Assembly: GCF_000025525.1 (NCBI RefSeq)
Contig: NC_013887.1
Location: 754,729 to 818,728 of the forward strand
DNA length: 64,000 bases
Direction: 5' to 3'
Source of the DNA: Methanocaldococcus sp. FS406-22
GTDB taxonomy: Archaea; AGJL01; Methanococci; Methanococcales; Methanocaldococcaceae
Shown here: positions 38,819 to 49,388 of the stretch, one piece after another
Position numbering within the stretch: position 1 is the first letter of the stretch
How the letters are laid out: each line of letters begins with the position of its first letter
The notes under the pieces: generated by a model
The model's database searches: none
What the model was told of the DNA's origin: nothing
The model's input: the letters and a program-made list of their open reading frames with translations, nothing else
Made by a program: the position numbers and the translations under genes

Positions 38819-39472
38819 ATGATAACATGGTATGGTCATGCATGCTTTAAAGTAGATAATGTTTTAATAGACCCATTTGTTCCAAATCCTTTATGTAATT
38901 TGCCTTATGATGAGATAATGAAAGGTGTAGATGTAATAGCAGTAACTCACGGACATGCAGACCACTTAGGAAATGCTGAAGAGTTAGCTAAAACCTACAA
39001 TGTCCCAGTAGTAACTAACCATGAAATTAGTGTCTATTTATCAGAGAGAGGAGTTAATGCAGAAGGTATGAACATTGGAGGAACTATTGAAATAAATGGA
39101 GCAAAATTGACAATGGTTAAGGCAGAGCACTCATCAGATATATCTCCAACAATAAGTGGGGGAGTAGCTGCTGGATTTATTATAAATGATAGAGTATATC
39201 ATGCAGGAGATACTGGTTTGTTTGGAGATATGGAATTAATTGGGGAGATATATGCCCCACAAATAGCTTTATTGCCAATAGGTGGAAGATACACAATGGG
39301 AATTGATGAGGCATTAGTGGCTATTGAGCTTATATATCCAGAGATTGTTATTCCAATGCATTACAACACATTCCCATTGATTGAAGTTGATGTAAATGAG
39401 TTTGTGAAAAAGGCAGAGGCATTAGGAGTAGAGGTTATAGTTCCAAAGGTTGGAGAGCCATTAGATTTATAA
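38819..39472 (+). CDS. UPF0173 metal-dependent hydrolase (beta-lactamase fold)
   Basis: 217 residues. Metal-binding motifs: TWYGHACFKV at the start, VTHGHADHLGN (HxHxDH), AEHSSDI, HAGDTGLFGDM and a final IPMHYNTFP. This is the compact UPF0173 form of the metallo-beta-lactamase fold. Its substrate is unknown. GGAGGTGGGAAG precedes the ATG. Confidence 0.9.
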   Translation: MITWYGHACFKVDNVLIDPFVPNPLCNLPYDEIMKGVDVIAVTHGHADHLGNAEELAKTYNVPVVTNHEISVYLSERGVNAEGMNIGGTIEINGAKLTMVKAEHSSDISPTISGGVAAGFIINDRVYHAGDTGLFGDMELIGEIYAPQIALLPIGGRYTMGIDEALVAIELIYPEIVIPMHYNTFPLIEVDVNEFVKKAEALGVEVIVPKVGEPLDL

Positions 39473-39558
39473 ATTTCATTATTTTTCAATTTTTAAAAAT
39501 TTTATCTATTTATTTAATTCATACAATAAAGTAAAATTAATATTAATGGTGGTTTTGG

Positions 39559-39744
39559 ATGAACATTGTTCAATCATATATTACTGATGAAAAAGGAAAT
39601 ATCAAAGGAGTTATTTTAGATTATAAGACATTTAAAAAGATTGAGGAGTTGTTGTTGGATTATGGACTTTTAAAGGCGATGGAAGAAGTTGAAGATGAGG
39701 AAGAGGTTGATTTAGAAACTGCTAAAAAGTTGTTAGGGCAGTGA
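39559..39744 (+). CDS. Antitoxin of a RelBE-type pair
   Basis: 61 residues, acidic at the C-terminus ([20 protein letters not shown]), with an N-terminal strand-rich start ([36 protein letters not shown]) typical of short Phd/RelB-like archaeal antitoxins. It is separated by 4 bp from the toxin gene, as usual for such operons. GGTGGTTTTGG precedes the ATG. Confidence 0.75.
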   Translation: MNIVQSYITDEKGNIKGVILDYKTFKKIEELLLDYGLLKAMEEVEDEEEVDLETAKKLLGQ

Positions 39745-39748
39745 GATA

Positions 39749-40015
39749 ATGGAAGTATCTTTTAAAAAGTCTTTTATTAAAGATTTAAAGAATTTACCTA
39801 AAAACATCCAAGAAAAGATTAAAAAATTAGTTTTTGAAGAAATTCCAAATAAAAATTGTTTATCTGAAATTCCTAATGTAAAAAAGCTAAAAGGTGCAGA
39901 TAGCTACTACCGAATTAGAGTTGGAGAGTATAGGATTGGTTTTAAATACGAAAATGGAAAGATTGTGTTTTATAGAGTTTTACATAGAAAACAAATTTAC
40001 AAAAAATTTCCATAA
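39749..40015 (+). CDS. relE: RelE/ParE-superfamily toxin
   Basis: 88 residues. The sequence [23 protein letters not shown], then the core [45 protein letters not shown], is the canonical RelE fold. The conserved basic residues are RIRVGEYRI and the C-terminal HRKQIY. Such toxins cleave ribosome-bound mRNA. The gene pair is complete. Confidence 0.88.
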   Translation: MEVSFKKSFIKDLKNLPKNIQEKIKKLVFEEIPNKNCLSEIPNVKKLKGADSYYRIRVGEYRIGFKYENGKIVFYRVLHRKQIYKKFP

Positions 40016-40048
40016 TTTTATCGTTCTAAATCATCTAAATTTTTTAAC

Positions 40049-40996
40049 TTATCTTATATTTCTTAACATAGATTTTATATGTTCTATTAACTCAAGAGCA
40101 TCATCCATCTTTTTTAACTCTTCAATGCTAATAACAGGTAAATTTCTATACTCCTTCTCCTTCTCCTCTAATATCAACAAAGAGTAGCCATCTAAAAGCC
40201 TTGACAACTCCCTAACAAATAATGCCTTTCTCTTTACCTCTTCACTATCTTTCTCTTCAATATTTGTTAATAGGATGTTTAAATTGTCATCTACATCCTT
40301 CTCAGCCACAGCATCAAATGGAGCTTTTTCAACAACAAATGAATTAAACCCTAACTCGTTTAGAAAATTTATTGCCTCTTTCTTAAAATCTTCCAAATTT
40401 TCTAATTTGTTTTCTACCTCTTCATCATCAATTGGTTCAAATAAATCAATACCTTTAACTAACGGCACATCTAAGAACTCTTCAATTTTTATAGCTACAT
40501 CTACTGAAGGATTTGCCATTTGTGTTTCATATTTATAGATTGCCTTTCTTGAGACACCAGCAACCTCTGCTAATTTTCCTACAGAGATCCCCATTGCCTC
40601 CCTAACTTCCTTTAAGACTTTTCCATCTATTTTTACAAAGAATCCTCCTCTATTAGCATAAACCACTGGAGGGCTTCCTTCCAAATAATCCCTAAACGTT
40701 TCAAAGGTTACTGCCTTTATATTGTATCTGTCATAAACAACTCCATGCTCCATAGGGGCGTTTCTTGTCCTAATACCAATTATTAGAGGAGTTCCATGTA
40801 ATATTTTGCTAATCTTCTTTAATTCTTTTGACTGTTCTCTACTTAAGCTGTCAATATTCTTTAAAATTTTTAAAATTAATCTAATGTCCTCTTTACTTGC
40901 TACCATATCAAAACAACTTCTTCCTAATGGCTTTGAGACGATGAATTTATGTGCCTTTAATAATTCTATACATTCGGATATTAAAATCTCTCTCAT
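40049..40996 (-). CDS. HTH-type transcriptional regulator (MJ1164-like)
   Basis: 315 residues from the ATG after GGTGATGATT. The first 120 residues resemble a restriction-endonuclease-like or ligand domain (FIVSKPLGRSCFDMVASKEDIRLILKILKNID). A central XRE helix-turn-helix follows: LKEVREAMGISVGKLAEVAGVSRKAIYKYETQMANPSVDVAIKIEEFL (about residues 128-175). A C-terminal domain of about 110 residues ends the protein. It is divergent from the fwd operon across 248 bp and is a candidate regulator of it; that link is inference from position. Confidence 0.82.
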   Translation of the reverse strand: MREILISECIELLKAHKFIVSKPLGRSCFDMVASKEDIRLILKILKNIDSLSREQSKELKKISKILHGTPLIIGIRTRNAPMEHGVVYDRYNIKAVTFETFRDYLEGSPPVVYANRGGFFVKIDGKVLKEVREAMGISVGKLAEVAGVSRKAIYKYETQMANPSVDVAIKIEEFLDVPLVKGIDLFEPIDDEEVENKLENLEDFKKEAINFLNELGFNSFVVEKAPFDAVAEKDVDDNLNILLTNIEEKDSEEVKRKALFVRELSRLLDGYSLLILEEKEKEYRNLPVISIEELKKMDDALELIEHIKSMLRNIR

Positions 40997-41244
40997 AATC
41001 ATCACCGTAAATTCTTCTAATCTAAATCATCATGATATTTATTTTTTATGGTTGTATTTTTATATTATTAAGCTTTACAAATATAAAGCTTTTCTACCAA
41101 AAATAGAACTTTTATTCAATTATAATGAACTATCGATAATAATGTGAGCAAAGCACACACTAATATAAATGAGTTTCTACTTAACTCTTATGTATATTAT
41201 TTATAAATGAAAATCATCAACTAACATAATGTCCATGTGAGAGG
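40997..41244. promoter_or_regulatory. Divergent promoter region between HTH regulator and fwd operon
   Basis: 248 bp, AT-rich. TTATTTATAAATG near 41199-41211 fits a TATA box for the rightward fwd operon. TATTTTTATATTATTAA near 41045-41060 could serve the leftward regulator. No clear operator palindrome was found. Confidence 0.45.
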
Positions 41245-41685
41245 ATGCCAGAGCATATTCTTTCTGGAATAAAGGCAATAGTGGCAATGAAATTAAGAAG
41301 AAAAGGGCTTTTGCAGAGGGAAATAGCAAAAATTATCAAGAGTGATAGATCAATCATCTCTCATTATCTCTCTGGAAGATATCCAAAGGAGAAAATCCTA
41401 AAAGTGGCAAAAACTGTTGAAGAACTTCCTCCAGAGTGCGGAGCTAAGCTTGTCCATTCTTTAACTGACGATAAAGAGCTTGCAAAGAACTTAATAAAAG
41501 AGTTATACTGCATAGAGCTTTTCTGGGATGAAAATTCCTGCATAGCTTGCGGTTCTTGTTTGGGGTGTGCAGCACTCACACTCAATAACTTTGTAGTAAA
41601 TATAAATCATGACTACTGCCATCTATGTGCATCCTGCATATTTAGATGTCCTACAAACTCATTAAAATTCATTAAGGAGGAATAA
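41245..41685 (+). CDS. fwdH: HTH/ferredoxin fusion protein at the head of the fwd operon
   Basis: 146 residues. Residues 1-60 form a helix-turn-helix (KLRRKGLLQREIAKIIKSDRSIISHYLSGRYPKEKIL). The C-terminal half carries two cluster motifs, CIACGSCLGC and CHLCASCIFRCP. The M. jannaschii counterpart is annotated as tungsten formylmethanofuran dehydrogenase subunit H. Domain content suggests an Fe-S-dependent DNA-binding regulator rather than, or besides, an electron carrier. GAGAGG precedes the ATG; fwdF starts 3 bp after the stop. Confidence 0.8.
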   Translation: MPEHILSGIKAIVAMKLRRKGLLQREIAKIIKSDRSIISHYLSGRYPKEKILKVAKTVEELPPECGAKLVHSLTDDKELAKNLIKELYCIELFWDENSCIACGSCLGCAALTLNNFVVNINHDYCHLCASCIFRCPTNSLKFIKEE

Positions 41686-41687
41686 CC

Positions 41688-42758
41688 ATGATTGAGCAAG
41701 TAAAAGAGGTTTATGAAAACGGATTTACCATATATAGAGATGGGGAAGTAGAAAAAAGAGAACTTACATGGAACGACGATGCCTGTGTTGGTTGTGGAAT
41801 CTGTGCCGATATCTGTCCAGTAAGTGCTATTGCTATGGGACCTTTAGGAGCTATTGCTAAGGGAGATATTATAGCCCCAAAATTGGATATTGATAAAGAT
41901 GTTTGTGTTTTGTGTGGAATGTGTGCTTCAGCATGTCCATTTGATGCTATGGATTTAAAAATTAACGGAAAGTCAATAAAAGAGGATGAAAGATATCCAA
42001 AGATTAAGAGAGATATTAAAATCTATCAAGATAAGTGTGTTTTGTGTGAGCAGTGTGAAATGGTTTGTCCTCAAGGGGCTATAGAAGTTGAGAGGGACTT
42101 ACCAGAAAGAAAGAAGTTTGTTATTGGAGAGATAAACATAAACAAAGAAAAATGTGTTCTCTGTGGAATCTGTGCTGAATACTGTCCAGCAGATGCTATA
42201 AACTTAAAATACAACTATCCAACACCAACAAATCCAAAACCAATAACCGATATCGAAGTTGATAAAGATGCATGTGTATTTTGTAAGGTTTGTGAATTCG
42301 TTTGCCCACACGATGCTATTGAAGTTATCTGTTACAAGTGTCCAATGATGAAGAGAATTCCACAAGCAAAATTATATGATGACATTAAAGGAAAGGTTAA
42401 TGTTGATAAAGATGCATGTGTAACATGTGGATGGTGTGCCTTTATATGTCCAGCTGGAGCTATTGAAGTTGAAAAACCATTCAAAGGAGAACTAATAATT
42501 GATGTTGATGCATGTAATGCCTGTGGAGCTTGTATTGCTATATGTCCATGTAGTGCCTTAGAATTCCCAGCACCAAAAGATAAGGCAGAGAAAGTCCCAA
42601 GAATTATTGTAAATCAGAACTTGTGTGTTTTATGTGGAGCTTGTGCTAAGGCATGTCCAGTCAATGCTATAAAAGTTAAGAGAACAGAAATCAACTTTGA
42701 AAGAGAACCAAAGGCAATTGCCTGGAAAGAGGCATTTAAAAAGTTAATGAGCCAATAA
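41688..42758 (+). CDS. fwdF: Polyferredoxin FwdF
   Basis: 356 residues with eight complete CxxCxxCxxxCP motifs (for example CVGCGICADICPV, CVLCGMCASACPF, CVLCEQCEMVCPQ, CVTCGWCAFICPA, CNACGACIAICPC), enough for eight [4Fe-4S] clusters. FwdF wires electrons to the formylmethanofuran dehydrogenase active site. AAGGAGGAATAACC is a strong ribosome binding site. Confidence 0.95.
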   Translation: MIEQVKEVYENGFTIYRDGEVEKRELTWNDDACVGCGICADICPVSAIAMGPLGAIAKGDIIAPKLDIDKDVCVLCGMCASACPFDAMDLKINGKSIKEDERYPKIKRDIKIYQDKCVLCEQCEMVCPQGAIEVERDLPERKKFVIGEININKEKCVLCGICAEYCPADAINLKYNYPTPTNPKPITDIEVDKDACVFCKVCEFVCPHDAIEVICYKCPMMKRIPQAKLYDDIKGKVNVDKDACVTCGWCAFICPAGAIEVEKPFKGELIIDVDACNACGACIAICPCSALEFPAPKDKAEKVPRIIVNQNLCVLCGACAKACPVNAIKVKRTEINFEREPKAIAWKEAFKKLMSQ

Positions 42759-42783
42759 ATTAAAAAATCACAAAGGTGAGGAA

Positions 42784-43032
42784 ATGAAAACCTACGAGTT
42801 AGTAGTTTATCCAGAAAGATGCCATGGATGTGGAAACTGTGTTATCGCATGTCCGGTTAATGCCAAACATCCAGAGACATGGGGAGGTAAAGGGCCTTAC
42901 AGTGATGATGTAGTTATTAGAGTTGAGAATGGGACAGTTACAGTAGTTAATCAAGATTTATGTGGTGGATGTGGAGCTTGTATAGAGGCATGCCCAGTTA
43001 ATGCTATAGAATTAGTTTTTAAGAGAAAATAA
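42784..43032 (+). CDS. fwdG: Ferredoxin-like subunit FwdG
   Basis: 82 residues with two cluster motifs: CHGCGNCVIACPVNA and CGGCGACIEACPVNA. The start MKTYELVVYPERCHGCG matches FwdG, which carries two [4Fe-4S] clusters of the formylmethanofuran dehydrogenase electron path. AAAGGTGAGGAA precedes the ATG. Confidence 0.93.
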   Translation: MKTYELVVYPERCHGCGNCVIACPVNAKHPETWGGKGPYSDDVVIRVENGTVTVVNQDLCGGCGACIEACPVNAIELVFKRK

Positions 43033-43041
43033 GGTGAGATT

Positions 43042-43443
43042 ATGAAGTTTTTCTTAAACACTGGGAGAACTATTTGGCAAGGAGAGGCAATAGAGGCTGG
43101 AAAAAACCTTGATTTGTATGTTAAAGCCGCTGGAGTAGTTTATATTAATGAGGAAGATATGGAAAAATTAGGAGTTAAAGAAGGGGATAAAGTTAAAGTT
43201 AAGTCAGAGTATGGGGAAGTTGTTGTTTATGTAAAAAAAGCTACAGAAAGAATGCCAGAAGGGATGATTTATATTCCAATGGGTCCTTGGGCAAACTGTG
43301 TAGTTAAGCCAGATACACACAGCACTGGAATGCCTACATACAAAGGATATCCTGGATTTTACGTTGAAGTAGAGAAAACAGATGAGGAATTTTTAGATAT
43401 GAGGGCATTAATGAGGAAAAAATACATTGAAGCAGTTGAATAA
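43042..43443 (+). CDS. fwdD: Formylmethanofuran dehydrogenase subunit D
   Basis: 133 residues corresponding to the molybdopterin-dinucleotide-binding domain of the formate dehydrogenase/FwdBD fold: LNTGRTIWQGEAIEAGK, DKVKVKSEYGEVVVYVKKA and IPMGPWANCVVKPDTHSTGMPTYKG. It forms the catalytic tungstopterin unit together with FwdB, which is not encoded in this window. AAGGTGAGATT precedes the ATG. Confidence 0.93.
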   Translation: MKFFLNTGRTIWQGEAIEAGKNLDLYVKAAGVVYINEEDMEKLGVKEGDKVKVKSEYGEVVVYVKKATERMPEGMIYIPMGPWANCVVKPDTHSTGMPTYKGYPGFYVEVEKTDEEFLDMRALMRKKYIEAVE

Positions 43444-43469
43444 ACCAAATATAAACAAATGGTGATAGA

Positions 43470-45173
43470 ATGGAATATATCATAAAAAATGGGATTGTTT
43501 ACGACCCATTAAATGGAATTAATGGAGAAAAGATGGATATTTGTGTTAAAGATGGGAAGATAGTTGAGAGTGTCTCTGATAATGCCAAGGTTATTGATGC
43601 CTCTAACTGTGTTGTAATGCCTGGAGGGGTTGATTCTCACAGCCACGTTGCTGGGGCAAAGGTTAATGTCGGTAGAATGTTTAGACCAGAAGATAGTAAG
43701 ATGGAAATCTTTGCTAAGAAAGGATTGAGAAGTGGAACAGGATTTTCAGTTCCATCAACATATAAAACAGGTTATCAATACTGTGAGATGGGATACACAA
43801 CCGTTGTTGAGGCAGCAATGCCTCCATTAATTGCAAGGCACACACACGAAGAGTTTATGGAAACTCCACAAATAGATAAAGCTGCAATGCCATTATTTGG
43901 AAACAACTGGATGGTCATGGAGTATTTAAAAGAAGGAGATATTAAGGCATGTGCCGCTTATGTTGCTTGGTTGTTAAAGGCAACAAGAGGATTTGCTATA
44001 AAGATAGTCAACCCAGGAGGAACAGAGGCATGGGGTTGGGGTAAAAATGTCCATAGCTTAGACGACCCAGTCCCATACTTTGATATAACACCAAGAGAGA
44101 TTGTTAGAGGATTGGCAGAGGTTAATGAATTGCTTGGTTTACCTCACTCAATCCACGTCCATCCAAACAACTTAGGGCATCCAGGAAACTGGGAAACAAC
44201 CTTAGAGACAATGAAGTGTGTTGAAGGAGTTGAGGCAAAACCAAGAGTTGGAGAGAGAGAAACCTCTTACTACAACACACATGCCCAATTCCACTCCTAT
44301 GGAGGAACTTCATGGAAGGACTTTGAGAGTAAAGCAATAGAGATTGCTGAGTATGTAAACAAATCAAAGCATGTAGTTATTGATGTTGGGCAAGTTACAT
44401 TAGATGAAACAACAACAATGACAGCAGATGGGCCAATGGAATATGACTTACACATGACTAATGGGTTAAAGTGGGCAAACTGTGATGTTGAGCTTGAAAC
44501 AGGTTCTGGAGTTGTTCCATTCATTTACAGTCCAAAAGGGCCGGTTTATTCAGTGCAGTGGGCAATTGGTTTAGAACTCTTCCTCCACACAGATGTTGAT
44601 AAAGTAATGCTAACAACCGACCATCCAAACGCTGGACCTTTCACAAGATATCCAAGAGTTATTGCATGGTTGATGAGTAAGAAGTATAGGGATGAGTGGC
44701 TATACAACAAAGTCCATAAGTGGGCTCAGCAGAGAAGCCATGTAGCAGATAGTGATAAAGAGTATGACTTATATGAAATAGCAAAAGTAACAAGGGCAAA
44801 TCAAGCTAAGGTTTTAGGATTGAGTGAGACAAAAGGACACTTGGGAGTTGGAGCAGAGGCAGATATAGCCATTTATGCAATAGACCCAGAAGAGAAAGAT
44901 GGTAAGAAGATTGAGAAGGCATTTAGATATGCTAAGTATGTATTAAAGAGAGGGGAGATTGTTGTTAAAGATGGAAACATTGTTAAGGAAGTCTTTGGAG
45001 ACACAATCTATGTTGATGTCCAAGTTGGAGAAGATTTAATGAATGAAGTTATGAAAGATATTGAGGAGAAGTTTAGAAGATACTACTCAGTTAACTTAGA
45101 CAACTATCCTGTCTCAGATGAGTATGCAAACAGCTGGAGAGTTATAAAGATAGATGCAACTGATATTAACTAA
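43470..45173 (+). CDS. fwdA: Formylmethanofuran dehydrogenase subunit A
   Basis: 567 residues of the amidohydrolase superfamily. GVDSHSHVAGA places the metal-binding HxH at His57 and His59. FAIKIVNPGG places Lys178, the residue known to be carboxylated in the structurally characterised enzyme. SIHVHPNNLGHPGN and LTTDHPNAGPFTRYP add further metal ligands. FwdA condenses formate with methanofuran after CO2 reduction in FwdBD. AATGGTGATAGA precedes the ATG. Confidence 0.96.
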   Translation: MEYIIKNGIVYDPLNGINGEKMDICVKDGKIVESVSDNAKVIDASNCVVMPGGVDSHSHVAGAKVNVGRMFRPEDSKMEIFAKKGLRSGTGFSVPSTYKTGYQYCEMGYTTVVEAAMPPLIARHTHEEFMETPQIDKAAMPLFGNNWMVMEYLKEGDIKACAAYVAWLLKATRGFAIKIVNPGGTEAWGWGKNVHSLDDPVPYFDITPREIVRGLAEVNELLGLPHSIHVHPNNLGHPGNWETTLETMKCVEGVEAKPRVGERETSYYNTHAQFHSYGGTSWKDFESKAIEIAEYVNKSKHVVIDVGQVTLDETTTMTADGPMEYDLHMTNGLKWANCDVELETGSGVVPFIYSPKGPVYSVQWAIGLELFLHTDVDKVMLTTDHPNAGPFTRYPRVIAWLMSKKYRDEWLYNKVHKWAQQRSHVADSDKEYDLYEIAKVTRANQAKVLGLSETKGHLGVGAEADIAIYAIDPEEKDGKKIEKAFRYAKYVLKRGEIVVKDGNIVKEVFGDTIYVDVQVGEDLMNEVMKDIEEKFRRYYSVNLDNYPVSDEYANSWRVIKIDATDIN

Positions 45174-45214
45174 ATATCTTTTTACTTAATTTAATTTTTT
45201 AACATGTGATTTTG

Positions 45215-45481
45215 ATGATAACCACAACTACTGACAACTTAGAGGGTTTTAAAATCGTCAAGTATTTGGGCGTTGTAATTGGTTATGGAGACGACCCAGA
45301 CGATGCCTTAGAAGATTTAATGGATGTAGCTAAAGAGATGGGGGCTAATGCAGTTATTGGAATAAGAATTTCTAATGAATTAACAACTGAAATTACCTGT
45401 GATGAAAACTATGTAGTCCCAGAACTAACCTATTATGCTTATGGAACGGCTGTTATAGTTGAAAAGATTGATAAAGAATGA
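45215..45481 (+). CDS. YbjQ/UPF0145-type heavy-metal-binding domain protein
   Basis: 88 residues from the ATG at 45215 after TGTGAT. ITTTTDNLEGFKIVKYLGVVIGYG and LEDLMDVAKEMGANAVIGIRIS are the signature of the YbjQ pentameric beta-barrel family. Function is unknown. It sits inside the fwd operon, between fwdA and fwdC, in the same position as in M. jannaschii as I recall it. Confidence 0.85.
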   Translation: MITTTTDNLEGFKIVKYLGVVIGYGDDPDDALEDLMDVAKEMGANAVIGIRISNELTTEITCDENYVVPELTYYAYGTAVIVEKIDKE

Positions 45482-45491
45482 TGGTGATGGT

Positions 45492-46313
45492 ATGAAGGAG
45501 TTGATATTAACATTGCAAAAGGATATTATTGTTCCAGTTGAGATGGATAAAGTATTACCAGAAGTTATTGAAAAGATGAGCTTAGAGGAAATAAAAAATA
45601 TTGAGTTAGTTCAAGGAAGAAAGAGAGTTAAAGTTGCTGACATTTTTGATGTTGAGCTAAATAATATTGAAGGAGACCCAAGAGTTATCATTAAAAACTC
45701 AAACCAAAAATTAAAATACATTGGTTCAAAGATGACAAAAGGGGAGATTGTTGTTGAAGGAGATGCTGGAATGTATGTTGGGGCAGAGATGAAGGGAGGA
45801 AAAATAGTTGTTAATGGAAATGCTGACAGCTGGGCTGGGCAAAATATGAAAGGAGGAGAGTTGTTAATTAAAGGAAATGCAAGGGACTATGTTGGTTCTG
45901 CCTACAGAGGAGACTGGAGAGGTATGAGTGGAGGAACAATTATTGTTGAAGGAAACGCTGGAAATGAGATTGGAGAGTTTATGAGTAAAGGGCTAATTCA
46001 TATAAAAGGAAATGCTGGAATGTTAGCTGGAATTCACCAAAATGGAGGAATCATTATTATTGATGGAGATGTTGATGTGAGAGTTGGTGGGGAGATGAAG
46101 GCAGGAGCCATAGTTGTCTATGGAAAGGTTGAGGAGGTTTTACCTTCATTTAAATATGAGGGGATTGTTGAAAACCCAGTTATAAAGTTGAGTAAAAAAG
46201 ATGCTGGAACTCCAATAACTGGAACATTCTACAAGTTTAGTGGAGATTACGTCTATAACAAACCAAAAGGACAGTTGTATATAGCAGTTGATAGCAACCC
46301 AGATTTAATTTAA
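45492..46313 (+). CDS. fwdC: Formylmethanofuran dehydrogenase subunit C
   Basis: 273 residues from the ATG after GGTGATGGT. The centre is a right-handed beta-helix of GxxGxxGxxxG repeats: GDAGMYVGAEMKGGKIVVNG, GNARDYVGSAYRGDWRGMSGG, GNAGNEIGEFMSKGLIHIKG. This fold is shared with the glutamate synthase C-terminal domain. FwdC is a structural subunit of the complex. It ends the operon. Confidence 0.95.
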   Translation: MKELILTLQKDIIVPVEMDKVLPEVIEKMSLEEIKNIELVQGRKRVKVADIFDVELNNIEGDPRVIIKNSNQKLKYIGSKMTKGEIVVEGDAGMYVGAEMKGGKIVVNGNADSWAGQNMKGGELLIKGNARDYVGSAYRGDWRGMSGGTIIVEGNAGNEIGEFMSKGLIHIKGNAGMLAGIHQNGGIIIIDGDVDVRVGGEMKAGAIVVYGKVEEVLPSFKYEGIVENPVIKLSKKDAGTPITGTFYKFSGDYVYNKPKGQLYIAVDSNPDLI

Positions 46314-46400
46314 GTTCTTAAAACTTTTTTTCTTTTTTTTATTAGGAACTAATTTATAAAAACTAAAATTTAAAAAAGGAAGATTAATTTAAACTCTATT

Positions 46401-48026
<1,626 letters not shown>

Positions 48027-48090
48027 TCAAATTTAAACAATTTTTAACAAAACAATAAGATAAAATAAAAAATAAAAATAATAAGGTTTT

Positions 48091-48217
48091 TATAAGCTAC
48101 ATGGATGTATAACCATAGGGCTATCGCCCTATTGGGATCCCAAATAACACCTCCGAGCGTAAGCGAGGAGGTGTAAAATTTTTGTTCTAACAGTTACAAA
48201 CTACATGGATGAATAAA
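48091..48217. mobile_element. Hairpin cluster between duplicated aroC 3' ends
   Basis: CTACATGGATG occurs at 48097-48107 and 48201-48211, within an imperfect repeat of about 20 bp. Between them are three hairpins: TAGGGC/GCCCTA, the palindrome TTGGGATCCCAA, and ACACCTCC/GGAGGTGT. Each repeat, read on the minus strand, encodes the same aroC ending (HPCSL then stop) with different synonymous codons (AGC TTA TAA and AGT TTG TAA). So the aroC tail was duplicated and the hairpins lie between the old and the new end. Confidence 0.6.
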
Positions 48218-49318
48218 ACCTCCTTTAATCATCAAATCAGCTAATGTTATAGCAACCATCGACTCAGCTACAGGTATAATCCTTGGGACTATAACTGGGT
48301 CATGTCTTCCCTCTATCTCAATTTCAACATTTTCTAAAGTTTTTAAATTTATAGTTCTCTGCTTTTTACCTATTGAAGGAGTTGGCTTTACGGCAATTCT
48401 TAAAACTATTGGAGTTCCACAACTAATTCCTCCCAATATGCCACCGCAGTTGTTTGTTTTAAATCTTATATTTTTGTCGTCATCGAAATACATCTCATCG
48501 TTCATCTCACTTCCATACATTTCAGCCGCTTTAAAACCAACTCCTATCTCAACACCTTTAACAGCATTTATACTCATTAATGCTCTTGCCAATTCGCCAT
48601 TTAATTTATTAAATATTGGATTTCCAACTCCAACAGGGACATTCAGAGCAACTATCTCAACAATACCTCCAACACTATCTTTATTTTCCATGGCTTTTAA
48701 AACATACTCTTCCATATCTTTTTCATTCATAGAAGGGCATCTTAATGGATTGCTTTCAATAATCTCTATTAAACTCTCCAAGGACTTTTCATTCTCAAAA
48801 ACTTCTGGATTTTTATAATAGCTAAAATCCCCCTCAATCTTTCCAATTTTTATAGTGTAGCCAACAATTTTTATGTTGTATGTGTAAGATAAAAGTTTTT
48901 TAGCAACAGCCCCTCCAATAACATGTCCTATGGTTACTCTTCCACTTGCCCGTCCTCCTCCCCTGTAATCATAATTTTTATATTTCAGCCGATAGGTTAA
49001 ATCTGCATGTCCTGGCCTTGGAGTATCTTTTATTTTTGAGTAATCCTTAGGTCGCATATTTTTGTTATATACTATAGCACAAATTGGAGTTCCAGTAGTT
49101 TTTCCCTCAAAAATTCCTGATAAGATTTCAACTTTGTCCTCTTCTTTTCTTGGTGTGGAAAATATGCTCTGCCCTGGTCTTCTTCTGTTTAGCTCTTTTT
49201 GGATATCTTCCTCAGATAACGGTAGATTAGCTGGACATCCATCAACAACTGCTCCAATAGCCTTTCCATGACTTTCTCCAAAAACTGTAACTCTAAACAT
49301 ATCCCCATAAGTGTTCAT
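48194..49318 (-). CDS. aroC: Chorismate synthase
   Basis: 374 residues. Signatures: YGDMFRVTVFGESHGKAIGAVVDGCP, GRASGRVTIGHVIGGAVAKKLL and FKTNNCGGILGGISCGTPI with RHDPVIVPRIIPVAESM. It uses reduced FMN to make chorismate from EPSP. The last codons lie in the repeat that borders the hairpin insertion; the reading frame is preserved. GGTGATTAA precedes the ATG. Confidence 0.96.
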   Translation of the reverse strand: MNTYGDMFRVTVFGESHGKAIGAVVDGCPANLPLSEEDIQKELNRRRPGQSIFSTPRKEEDKVEILSGIFEGKTTGTPICAIVYNKNMRPKDYSKIKDTPRPGHADLTYRLKYKNYDYRGGGRASGRVTIGHVIGGAVAKKLLSYTYNIKIVGYTIKIGKIEGDFSYYKNPEVFENEKSLESLIEIIESNPLRCPSMNEKDMEEYVLKAMENKDSVGGIVEIVALNVPVGVGNPIFNKLNGELARALMSINAVKGVEIGVGFKAAEMYGSEMNDEMYFDDDKNIRFKTNNCGGILGGISCGTPIVLRIAVKPTPSIGKKQRTINLKTLENVEIEIEGRHDPVIVPRIIPVAESMVAITLADLMIKGGFIHPCSL

Positions 49319-49388
49319 TTAATCACCAAAAAAACTTTAATCAAATTTTAAAAACAAAAATAAAAATAAAAAGAGAGAATAAGTAATT

